DNA of 10,482 nt, taken from positions 1-10,482 of the forward strand of contig JAIRTY010000695.1 of the NCBI GenBank assembly GCA_031254715.1, in the 5' to 3' direction. Below, piece by piece: positions 1 to 6,136 of the stretch (positions within the stretch are counted from its first letter, which is position 1; each line of letters starts with the position of its first letter). The position numbers and the translations under genes were made by a program. The notes below the pieces were generated by a model. The model did not search any database. It was not told the DNA's origin and saw nothing but the letters and a program-made list of their open reading frames with translations. Origin of the DNA: Nocardiopsaceae bacterium (GTDB taxonomy: Bacteria > Actinomycetota > Actinomycetes > Streptosporangiales > Streptosporangiaceae).

Positions 1-55
1 CTGCCGCCGGGCGGAACCGGGGCAGCGGCCTCCCCTCTCCGCACCCGGCCCGGTA

Positions 56-122
56 CTGGCTCGGGGGGACACTCTGCTGGCCGGGGGACACCCCCGAACC
101 CCCGACGGCCCCACACCCCCCC
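56..122 (-). repeat. G/C-run repeat, copy A, directly after metH
   Basis: On the plus strand the element begins CTGGCTCGGGGGGAC (56-70) and ends CCCCACACCCCCCC (109-122). The same two blocks recur at 5538-5571. Copy A holds about 38 extra bases between the blocks, including a small hairpin at 82-96. Read on the minus strand, it begins only a few bases after the metH TGA. It looks like a dispersed intergenic repeat placed at a gene's 3' end. Whether it terminates transcription, protects the RNA end or is simply mobile cannot be told from two copies. Confidence 0.55.
82..96 (-). terminator. Possible metH terminator hairpin
   Basis: CGGGGG (82-87) and CCCCCG (91-96) pair perfectly around a 3-base loop, about 30 bases beyond the metH stop on the minus strand. 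There is no U-run, which is common for actinobacterial terminators. The stem is only six pairs, but all are G-C. It lies inside repeat copy A. Confidence 0.35.
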
Positions 123-124
123 GG

Positions 125-3100
125 TCAAGCGCTGAAGTACCTTGCCTCGGGGTGGTGGGAGATCAGGGCGTCGGTGGACTGCTCCGGTACCAGCTGGAAC
201 TCCTCGGACAGGGCGACGCCGACCCGCTCCGGCCGCAGCAGCCGCACCGATTTGGCCCGGTCCTCCAGGTCCGGGCAGGCGGGATAGCCGAACGAGTACC
301 GGCAGCCCCGGTAGCCGACGCCCAGGATCCCGTCCAGGTCCGGCGGGTCGTCACCGGCCAGGCCCAGCTCGGCCCGGATCCGGCTGTGCCAGTACTCCGC
401 CAGTGCCTCGGTGAGCTGGACGGACAGGCCGTGCAGCTCCAGGTAGTCACGGTAGGCGTTCTTGGCGAACAGCTCGCCGGTCGCCTCGCTGATCCGGCTG
501 CCCACGGTGACGAGCTGGAAGCAGACCAGGTCGGTGTCGCCCGACTCGCGCGGCCGGAAGTAGTCAGCCAGGCACAGGTGCCGGTCGTGCCGCTGGCGCG
601 GGAAGCTGAACCGCTCCCGCTCCTCCCCGGACTCGCCCAGCACCACCAGGTCGTTCCCCTCACTGACGGCCGGGAAGTACCCGTACACCACGGCGGCCTG
701 CAGCAGTCCCTCGGTCTGCACCCGCTCCAGCCACATCCGCAGCCGCGGCCGGCCCTCGCTCTCCGCGAGGTCCTCGTACGTCGGCCCGCCCTTGCCCCGG
801 GACGGCTTGAGCCCCCACTGCCCCATGAACGTGGCCCGCTCATCCAGGAACGCGGCGTAGTCGGCCAGCGCGATCCCCTTGACGATCCGGTCCCCGTGGA
901 ACGGCGGCTCCGGGATGGGGTTGTCCGCCGCCACGTCGGACCGGGCGGGCATCTCTTCCGCCTCGGTCAGCTGCAGCCGGGCGCTGGCGGCCGGGACCCG
1001 GCGCTCCCGCACCGGCGGCAGCTCGGCGCCCTCCTCTCCCCGCTTGACCGCCATGAACGCGTCCATCAGCCGCAGCCCCTCGAACGCGTCCCTGGCGTAG
1101 CGAACCTCGCCGTCGAACAGCGCCCCCAGGTCCTGCTCCACGTAGGCGCGGGTCAGCGCGGCCCCGCCGAGCAGCACCGGCCACCGCCCAGCCAGCCCGC
1201 GGGAGTTCAGCTCGGCCAGGTTGTCCCGCATCACCACGGTCGACTTCACCAGCAGCCCGGACATCCCCACCACGTCGGCGCCACCTTCCAGCGCGGCGTC
1301 CACGATCGCCGACACCGGCTGCTTGATGCCGAGGTTGATGACCTCATAGCCGTTGTTGGTGAGGATGATGTCGACCAGGTTCTTGCCGATGTCGTGCACG
1401 TCGCCCTTGACCGTGGCCAGCACGATCCGGCCCTTGCCGCCGTCCTCGGACCGCTCCATGTGCGGTTCCAGGTGGCCCACGGCGGCCTTCATCACCTCGG
1501 CGGAGGTCAGCACGAACGGCAGTTGCATCTGCCCGGAGCCGAACAGGTCCCCGACCGTCTTCATCCCGTCCAGCAGCACGTCGTTGATGATCTCCAGCGC
1601 CGGCCGCTCGGTGAGCGCCTGATCCAGGTCGGCCTCGAGCCCGGACCGCTCGCCGTCGATGATCCGCCGCTTGAGCCGCTCCCACAGCGGCAGCGCCGCC
1701 AGCTCGGCCGCGCGGCTGGCCTTCACCGCCGCCGCGTCCACGCCCTCGAACAGCTCCAGCAGCCTGGCCAGCGGGTCGTACCCGTCCCGCCGCCGGTCGT
1801 AGACGAGGTCGAGCGCCGCCTGCAGTTGCTCCTCCGGGATCCGGGCGATCGGCATGATCCGGGACGGGTGCACGATCGCCGAATCCAGCCCGGCCCGGAC
1901 GCACTCGTCCAGGAACACCGAGTTCAGCACCGCCCGGGCGGCCGGGTTGAGCCCGAACGAGACGTTCGAGACGCCCAGCGTGGTCTGCACGTCCGGATAG
2001 CGGCGCTTGAGCTGGCGGATCGCCTCGATGGTTTCCAGCGCGTCCCGCCGGGTCTCCTCCTGGCCGGTGGCGATCGGGAACGTCAGGCAGTCCACGATGA
2101 TGTCGGGCACCGACATCCCCCACCGGCCGGTGAGCTCGGTGATCAGCCGCTCGGCGACCCTGACCTTCCACTCCGCGGTGCGCGCCTGGCCCTGCTCGTC
2201 GATGGTGAGCGCGATCACCGCCGCGCCGTGCTCGGCGACCGTGGGCATGACCCGCGCGATCCGTGACTGCGGGCCGTCCCCGTCCTCGTAGTTGACGGAG
2301 TTCACCACCGCCCGGCCGCCCAGCATCTCCAGCCCGGCCCTGACCACCTCCGGCTCGGTGGAGTCGATCACCAGCGGCAGGGTGGCGGCGGTGGCCAGCC
2401 GGCCGGCGATCTCGGTCATGTCGGCGGCCCCGTCCCGGCCCACGTAGTCCACGCAGACATCGAGCAGGTGCGCCCCGTCCCTGGTCTGCTGCCGGGCGAT
2501 CTCGACGCAGTCGTCGAGCCTGCCCTCCAGCAGGGCTTCCCTGAACGCCTTGGAGCCGTTGGCGTTGGTGCGCTCGCCGATCGCCAGGAACGCGGTGTCC
2601 TGCCGGAACGGCACGTGCTGGTACAGCGAGGCGACGCCCGCCTCCGGCCGCGGCCGGCGCGGCGCGAGCGGCTTCCCGCGCACCCGGTCCACCACCGCCG
2701 CCATGTGCTCGGGGGTGGTGCCGCAGCATCCGCCGACCAGCGCCAGCCCGAACTCCGAGGTGAACGACTCATGCGCGGCCGCGAGCTCGGCCGGGGTGAG
2801 CGGGTAGCGGGCGCCTTCGGCGGCCAGCACCGGCATGCCAGCGTTCGGCATGCAGGAGATCGGCACCGGCGAGTGGGCGGCAAGGTAGCGCAGGTGCTCG
2901 CTCATCTCGGCGGGCCCGGTGGCGCAGTTGAGCCCGATGAGGCTGATGCGCAGCGGCGCGAGCGCGGTGAGGGCGGCCCCGATCTCGCTGCCGAGCAGCA
3001 TGGACCCGGTGGTCTCGATCGTGACCTGCGCGATCACCGGCACGTCCAGGCCGGCCTCGCTCATCGCGCGCCGGATGCCGATCACCGCGGCCTTGGTCTG

Positions 3101-3595
3101 CAGCAGGTCCTGGCTGGTCTCCACCACGATCGCGTCCACGCCGCCCCGCAGCAGCCCGGCCGCGTTCCGCTGGTAGGCGTCCCGCAGCGCGGCGAACCCG
3201 ACATGACCGAGGGTGGGCAGCTTGGTGCCGGGGCCGACCGAGCCGAGTACCCAGCGCGGCCGCTCATCCCGCGACCAGGCGTCCGCCGCCTCCCTGGCGA
3301 TCCTGGCACCGGCCTCGGACAGCTCCTCGATCCGGTCAGTCAGCCCGTACTCACCTAGATTTGCCAGGTTCGCGCCAAATGTGTTGGTGGTGACGCAGTC
3401 CACGCCGGCCTCCAGGTAGCCGTCGTGGATGGCCCGGATGAGGTCTGGGCGGGTGGCGTTGAGAACCTCGTTGCAGCCCTCGTGACCGGCGAAATCATCC
3501 AGCGTCGCCGGGCTGCACTGGATCATGGTGCCCATCGCCCCATCGGCAACCACAACCCGCTCGGACAGGGCGGCGCGCAGTCCGGAAGTCGTCAT
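125..3595 (-). CDS. metH: Cobalamin-dependent methionine synthase (MetH)
   Basis: Cytoplasmic enzyme that moves a methyl group from 5-methyltetrahydrofolate through cobalamin to homocysteine, making methionine. All modules are present in 1156 residues (E. coli MetH is about 1227). The homocysteine-binding domain (about 5-305) has DGAMGT and the zinc ligands C224 (GLNCATGP) and C290/C291 (GGCCGT). The pterin-binding domain (about 330-600) has IGERTNANGSKAF. A helical cap follows (about 620-710). The B12 domain (about 722-855) has DVHDIG with the cobalt-ligand His734, and MSGLLVKS. The C-terminal AdoMet reactivation domain has RYSFGYPACPD (from R1099). Start: I prefer the ATG at 3595, with GGAG close upstream and a TAAGAT -10-like hexamer at 3605-3610. 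An in-frame GTG at 3604 is the alternative, but it would fall next to that hexamer. The gene is divergent from the PAC2 gene and apparently intact. No B12 riboswitch is apparent upstream. Confidence 0.97.
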   Translation of the reverse strand: MTTSGLRAALSERVVVADGAMGTMIQCSPATLDDFAGHEGCNEVLNATRPDLIRAIHDGYLEAGVDCVTTNTFGANLANLGEYGLTDRIEELSEAGARIAREAADAWSRDERPRWVLGSVGPGTKLPTLGHVGFAALRDAYQRNAAGLLRGGVDAIVVETSQDLLQTKAAVIGIRRAMSEAGLDVPVIAQVTIETTGSMLLGSEIGAALTALAPLRISLIGLNCATGPAEMSEHLRYLAAHSPVPISCMPNAGMPVLAAEGARYPLTPAELAAAHESFTSEFGLALVGGCCGTTPEHMAAVVDRVRGKPLAPRRPRPEAGVASLYQHVPFRQDTAFLAIGERTNANGSKAFREALLEGRLDDCVEIARQQTRDGAHLLDVCVDYVGRDGAADMTEIAGRLATAATLPLVIDSTEPEVVRAGLEMLGGRAVVNSVNYEDGDGPQSRIARVMPTVAEHGAAVIALTIDEQGQARTAEWKVRVAERLITELTGRWGMSVPDIIVDCLTFPIATGQEETRRDALETIEAIRQLKRRYPDVQTTLGVSNVSFGLNPAARAVLNSVFLDECVRAGLDSAIVHPSRIMPIARIPEEQLQAALDLVYDRRRDGYDPLARLLELFEGVDAAAVKASRAAELAALPLWERLKRRIIDGERSGLEADLDQALTERPALEIINDVLLDGMKTVGDLFGSGQMQLPFVLTSAEVMKAAVGHLEPHMERSEDGGKGRIVLATVKGDVHDIGKNLVDIILTNNGYEVINLGIKQPVSAIVDAALEGGADVVGMSGLLVKSTVVMRDNLAELNSRGLAGRWPVLLGGAALTRAYVEQDLGALFDGEVRYARDAFEGLRLMDAFMAVKRGEEGAELPPVRERRVPAASARLQLTEAEEMPARSDVAADNPIPEPPFHGDRIVKGIALADYAAFLDERATFMGQWGLKPSRGKGGPTYEDLAESEGRPRLRMWLERVQTEGLLQAAVVYGYFPAVSEGNDLVVLGESGEERERFSFPRQRHDRHLCLADYFRPRESGDTDLVCFQLVTVGSRISEATGELFAKNAYRDYLELHGLSVQLTEALAEYWHSRIRAELGLAGDDPPDLDGILGVGYRGCRYSFGYPACPDLEDRAKSVRLLRPERVGVALSEEFQLVPEQSTDALISHHPEARYFSA

Positions 3596-3604
3596 AGGCT
3601 CCAC

Positions 3605-3610
3605 ATCTTA
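3605..3610 (-). promoter_or_regulatory. Candidate -10 element for metH
   Basis: The minus strand reads TAAGAT here, matching the actinobacterial TANNNT -10 pattern, nine bases before the preferred metH ATG. That predicts a leaderless or nearly leaderless mRNA. I see no good -35 match. A six-base pattern can arise by chance, so this rests mainly on its position in the divergent intergenic region. Confidence 0.3.
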
Positions 3611-3636
3611 GTGGGTATGGCCGGGGTGGGCCCGGG

Positions 3637-4623
3637 GTGCCTGGTGATCATGGCAGAGCACGTAACCTGGTCTCAGCTGCGAGGCGCCCGGCCGACAGTC
3701 CCGCGGCCCGGCCTGGTTCCAGGGGGCCGCCCCCCTGGGCTGCACGTGGGAGGAGGTGGTCGGCGATCGAGCTCGCTCGTCTCGGCAAGCTCACTTCCCC
3801 GGCTGTCATCGCCGCCTTCGAGGGCTGGAATGATGCCGGCGAAGCGGCCAGCGGGGTCGTCAACCACCTGTCAAGCGCCTGGTCCACGACGCCGGCCGGC
3901 GAGATCGACCCGGAGGACTACTACGACTTCCAGGTCACCCGGCCCCAGGTGGAGGTCACCACCGGCCGGACCGAGCGGCTGGTCTGGCCCACCTCCCGGC
4001 TGGAACTCGCCCGCCCCGAGGGCGCCGGCCGCGACCTGGTGCTGGTGCAGGGCATCGAGCCCAACATGCGCTGGCGGGGGTTCTCGGCCGAGCTGGTCGC
4101 TGCCTTCTCCGGGCTCGGCGCAGAGCTGGTGATCCTGCTGGGCGCGCTGCTGGCCGACTCCCCGCACACCCGCCCGGTGCCGGTCAGCGTCAGCGCCTCG
4201 GACGCGTCCCTGGCCGCCGAGCTGCACGCCGAGCCGGTGGAGTACCAGGGCCCGACCGGGATCGTGGGCGTGCTTCAGCAGGCCTGCAGCCAGCAGGGAC
4301 TGCGGGTGGTCTCACTGTGGGCCTCGGTGCCCCATTACGTCGCCCAGCCGCCCAGCCCGAAGGCGACGCTGGCGCTGCTGCGCGGCGTCGAGGACGTCCT
4401 GGACCTCTCCCTGCCGCTGGCCGACCTGCCGTCCGAGGCCAAGGCCTGGGAGCGGGGCGTGAACGAGCTCGCCGAGCAGGACAGCGAGGTGGCCGACTAC
4501 GTCCGCACGCTGGAGGAGGCGAAGGACGCCACCGACCTGCCCGAGGCGAGCGGGGACGCGATCGCCCGCGAGTTCGAGCGCTACCTGCGCCGCCGCGGCG
4601 GTCCCGGCGGCTCCTCCCGCTGA
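3637..4623 (+). CDS. PAC2 family protein (proteasome-assembly-chaperone-2-like), start uncertain
   Basis: Member of the actinobacterial PAC2 family, related to the archaeal/eukaryotic proteasome assembly chaperone fold; its cellular role is not established. Numbered from the GTG at 3637 (328 aa), visible family blocks are AAFEGWNDAGEAAS (59-72), DSPHTRPVPV (174-183), GPTGIVGVL (205-213), HYVAQPPSPKA (233-243) and the charged end SGDAIAREFERYLRRR (305-320). Residues 1-42 are Pro/Arg/Gly low complexity, cross a strong hairpin and look unlike protein. In relatives as I recall them the protein starts M-I-E-L, followed by the GWNDAG block. Here that Met aligns with GCG at 3763, preceded by AGGAGG with 6 bases of spacing. 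The only ordinary in-frame start upstream is the GTG at 3637, which lacks a clear Shine-Dalgarno. From 3763 the protein would be 286 aa. It is divergent from metH, as in M. tuberculosis (Rv2124c/Rv2125), and convergent with the kinase-like gene. The family call is firm; the start is not. Confidence 0.88.
   Translation: MPGDHGRARNLVSAARRPADSPAARPGSRGPPPWAARGRRWSAIELARLGKLTSPAVIAAFEGWNDAGEAASGVVNHLSSAWSTTPAGEIDPEDYYDFQVTRPQVEVTTGRTERLVWPTSRLELARPEGAGRDLVLVQGIEPNMRWRGFSAELVAAFSGLGAELVILLGALLADSPHTRPVPVSVSASDASLAAELHAEPVEYQGPTGIVGVLQQACSQQGLRVVSLWASVPHYVAQPPSPKATLALLRGVEDVLDLSLPLADLPSEAKAWERGVNELAEQDSEVADYVRTLEEAKDATDLPEASGDAIAREFERYLRRRGGPGGSSR
3663..3668 (+). promoter_or_regulatory. Weak candidate -10 element for the PAC2 gene
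   Basis: TAACCT matches the TANNNT pattern in the divergent intergenic region. If it is used, transcription would begin near 3675, after the GTG at 3637, which would favour translation starting near 3763 with a leader of about 90 bases. No clear -35 is seen. Pattern-only evidence. Confidence 0.2.
3719..3738 (+). promoter_or_regulatory. Strong G/C hairpin ahead of the PAC2 ribosome binding site
   Basis: CCAGGGGG (3719-3726) and CCCCCTGG (3731-3738) are exact reverse complements separated by four bases, giving an 8-bp stem with seven G-C pairs. It ends ten bases before the GGGAGGAGG purine run at 3748-3756. If the PAC2 protein starts near 3763, this is a 5'-leader hairpin that could affect ribosome access. 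It could equally be a remnant of a dispersed intergenic repeat or a terminator. Confidence 0.45.
3748..3756 (+). promoter_or_regulatory. Shine-Dalgarno sequence of the PAC2 gene
   Basis: GGGAGGAGG contains the full AGGAGG complement of the 16S rRNA 3' end. It lies 6 bases before GCG (3763) and 9 before ATC (3766), exactly where homologues begin (M-I-E-L). Such a strong site would be wasted if translation began at 3637, so it argues that the native start is, or recently was, at 3763. Confidence 0.6.
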
Positions 4624-4670
4624 CCCTCGCCCGCCGGAAGGGCCCGGGGATCTCGAACGGTCTGGCTCGT

Positions 4671-4709
4671 GGCCGGTGCCGTGCTCACACCGGAGGCCAC
4701 GGCACGGCC
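4671..4709. terminator. Bidirectional terminator hairpin between convergent genes
   Basis: GTGCCGTG (4676-4683) pairs perfectly with CACGGCAC (4698-4705). Four more pairs, GGCC (4671-4674) with GGCC (4706-4709), stack on it across a one-base bulge. The loop is 14 bases. It lies about 47 bases after the PAC2 stop and straddles the stop codon of the oppositely oriented kinase-like gene, so it can fold in either transcript. No U-run is present, as is usual in high-GC actinobacteria. Confidence 0.5.
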
Positions 4710-5470
4710 GGCCAGTTCTCGGGGGGATACGGGTGGATCTTGCTCGTGATCAGCAGCTCGACCCGGGTCCGGGTGGCCGCCACCTCGGCCGGTGCCAGCA
4801 GCTCGGCCAGCTCCCGGCCTAGCTCTCCCCCGGCTAGCTGGCCGCGCAGGCCCGCCAGGGCGTCCAGTGCGCGGGCGGGCAGCTGCCTGCCCCGCCACTG
4901 CCACAGCACCGTCCGGAGCTTGTACTCCTCCCCGAAGCAGACGCCGTGGTCGCAGCCGTACAGGCGGCCGTCGGGCAGCGGCAGCAGGTGCCCGATCTTG
5001 CGGTCGGCGTTGTTCACCACCGCGTCGAACACCGCCATGTCCCGAAGCTGCTGGTGATCCCGGCGCCGGGCCAGCGCCACCAGGTCGGTGCCCCTGTCGG
5101 CGTCGATCCAGAGCTGGCACATGCCCGGCCCGTAGGGCCCATCCCTGAACACCGTGGGCGGCACGACGTCCCACCCGGTGGCCCGGGACACGGCGTAGGC
5201 GGCCACCTCCCTGGCGGCCAGCGTGCCGGGCGGGAAGTCCCACAGCGGCCGCTCCCCGGCCACCGGCTTGTACACGCAGGCGGCCGCGGTGCCGTGGTAG
5301 CGCACGCGTGCGTAGAGGGTCACGTTGGAGGCCTCCACCAGCCGTCCCTCGATCTCGAGCTCGCCCTCGGCGAGCAGTTCGAGCGCGGCCGAATGGTCGC
5401 CGTCCAGGGAGGGCGGCCGGGCGCCGCGGCGCCGTCCCCGATCCGGCCGGGGCGCCCGGGCCCGTCGCAC
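4685..5470 (-). CDS. SCO1664-type protein, PI3/4-kinase-like fold (TIGR03843 family)
   Basis: Conserved actinobacterial protein of unknown substrate, distantly related to phosphatidylinositol 3-/4-kinases, and one of a conserved three-gene set with DUF3090 and an MSMEG_4193-type phosphomutase. Numbered from the GTG at 5470 (261 aa), there is a candidate nucleotide-binding Lys68 in VYKPVAGERPLWDFP, then RDGPYGPGMCQLWID, a catalytic-loop-like NNADRKIGH (153-161, Asp156) and a metal-binding-like DHG (174-176). The pattern resembles the D-R-x-x-x-N and DFG motifs of PI kinases; kinase activity is inferred. The start is uncertain. Recognisable homology begins about 20 residues after this GTG, in an Arg/Pro-rich stretch with no ATG/GTG/TTG. 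A second GTG at 5563 would overlap DUF3090 and lie within the G/C repeat. I see no good Shine-Dalgarno for either. It follows DUF3090 by about 60 bases and ends in a hairpin shared with the PAC2 gene. Confidence 0.85.
   Translation of the reverse strand: MRRARAPRPDRGRRRGARPPSLDGDHSAALELLAEGELEIEGRLVEASNVTLYARVRYHGTAAACVYKPVAGERPLWDFPPGTLAAREVAAYAVSRATGWDVVPPTVFRDGPYGPGMCQLWIDADRGTDLVALARRRDHQQLRDMAVFDAVVNNADRKIGHLLPLPDGRLYGCDHGVCFGEEYKLRTVLWQWRGRQLPARALDALAGLRGQLAGGELGRELAELLAPAEVAATRTRVELLITSKIHPYPPENWPAVPWPPV
5420..5433. repeat. Perfect 14-bp palindrome
   Basis: GGCGCCGCGGCGCC reads identically on both strands. It falls in the Arg-rich, poorly conserved N-terminal stretch of the kinase-like gene, so it may lie in the leader if the true start is further in. 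In DNA this rich in G and C, short palindromes are expected more often than usual. No function is assigned. Confidence 0.4.
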
Positions 5471-5531
5471 GACCGGCTGGCCGCCGCGCGCCTCGCCTCG
5501 GGGACGAGGGGGACGCTCGCCCAGTTCCCGT

Positions 5532-6134
5532 TCAGAGCTGGCTCGGGGGGACGACCCCCCCACACCCCCCCGCCCCCGCCTCGGCGGCCCGGTGACCGTT
5601 CTGGCGGGGGCAGACGTGACCCTCCGATTCGAGCGGCAGCCCGCACAGCGGGCACGGCGGCCGCCCCTGCGACACGATCTGCAGGGCGCGCGCGGTGAAC
5701 GCCCGGGCCGCGGCCGGGCTGATCCGGACCCGGAGCACTCCCGGGCCGTCCTCCGGGACCTCGTCCGAGAGCGGCTCCACCGGGGTCTCGGTTTCCTCCT
5801 GCGCCTCGATCACCACCCGCTGGTCTTCCCCATCCCAGGCCAGCGCGATGGCGCCGACCCGGAACTCCTCCATCAGCGGCAGGTCGAGCGGAGCGTCGTC
5901 GGCCAGATCGGCGGGCGCCGCGGCCGGCACCGAGGCGAGCCCGCCGGTACGGCGGGTGATCTCGTCCAGCAGCTCTTCCAGCCGCTCGGCCAGCAGGCTC
6001 ACCTGGAACTTCTCCAGCGCCACGCTGGTGACGCGGCCCGGGGAGCTTGCCTGCAGGTAGAAGGTGCGCTCTCCAGGGGTCCCGACCGTCCCGGCCACGA
6101 ACCTGGCCGGCGGGTCGTACGAATAGACGGGCAT
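5532..6134 (-). CDS. DUF3090 family protein with C-terminal zinc-binding motif (TIGR03847 family)
   Basis: Conserved actinobacterial protein of unknown function, middle member of the three-gene set. It has 200 residues from an ATG at 6134, with GGGAGGA eight bases upstream; this start is secure. The body shows the family opening VYSYDPPARFVAGTVG, FYLQA, ALEKFQVSLLAERLEELLDEI, EEFRVGAIALAWD and a VRISPAAARAFTARA helix. Near the end, C161-x2-C164-x8-H173-x-C175 (CPLCGLP...HVCP) looks like a single zinc site. No signal peptide or membrane segment is seen, so it is probably cytosolic. The ATG lies two bases after the phosphomutase TAA, so the pair is almost certainly translationally coupled. Residues after about 182 (Gly/Ala-rich, ending GGVVPPSQL) do not look like the family and are encoded by G/C repeat copy B, which suggests that the repeat displaced the original stop. 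Confidence 0.93.
   Translation of the reverse strand: MPVYSYDPPARFVAGTVGTPGERTFYLQASSPGRVTSVALEKFQVSLLAERLEELLDEITRRTGGLASVPAAAPADLADDAPLDLPLMEEFRVGAIALAWDGEDQRVVIEAQEETETPVEPLSDEVPEDGPGVLRVRISPAAARAFTARALQIVSQGRPPCPLCGLPLESEGHVCPRQNGHRAAEAGAGGCGGVVPPSQL
5538..5571 (-). repeat. G/C-run repeat, copy B, in the 3' end of the DUF3090 gene
   Basis: CTGGCTCGGGGGGAC (5538-5552) is identical over 15 bases to 56-70, and CCCCACACCCCCCC (5558-5571) is identical over 14 bases to 109-122. GGGGGG (5545-5550) can pair with CCCCCC (5555-5560) around a four-base loop. Orientation relative to the host gene matches copy A: both sit at the 3' end of a minus-strand gene. Unlike copy A, this copy lies just inside the reading frame, a few bases before the TGA at 5532-5534. 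Confidence 0.6.
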
Positions 6135-6136
6135 GC

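Larger units (their letters stand above)
1..124. other. Unassigned region beyond the 3' end of metH
   Basis: No convincing gene is visible. One forward frame is open from base 1 through a TGA at 133-135, but its translation is Pro/Arg/Gly low complexity and overlaps the metH stop, so I do not call it; it could at most be the tail of a gene outside the window. From about 56 onward the sequence is runs of G and C that form hairpins and belong to the repeat described separately. A terminator or 3' processing function for metH is plausible from position alone. Confidence 0.5.

Noticed and set aside
56..122. CRISPR array or insertion-sequence ends from the G/C repeats
   Set aside because: Only two copies 5.4 kb apart, with no regular spacers, transposase or terminal inverted repeats nearby.
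1..135. Plus-strand open frame entering from the left edge and ending at TGA 133-135
   Set aside because: Low-complexity Pro/Arg translation with no motif. It overlaps the metH stop region and the repeat, so it is probably a chance frame.
152..2266. Long plus-strand open frame of about 700 codons opposite metH
   Set aside because: Its translation is Arg/Pro/Gln/His-rich with no recognisable motifs and lies entirely opposite a complete, motif-rich MetH. It is the usual mirror frame of high-GC coding sequence.
3596..3762. Cobalamin riboswitch ahead of metH
   Set aside because: The space between metH and the divergent PAC2 gene is short and I see no B12-box-like block. The likely metH transcript is nearly leaderless.
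3756..3834. PAC2 start at the GTG inside AGGAGGTGG (3756-3758)
   Set aside because: It overlaps the ribosome binding site and is out of frame with the conserved protein, reaching a TGA after about 25 codons. It would need a frameshift for which there is no other sign.
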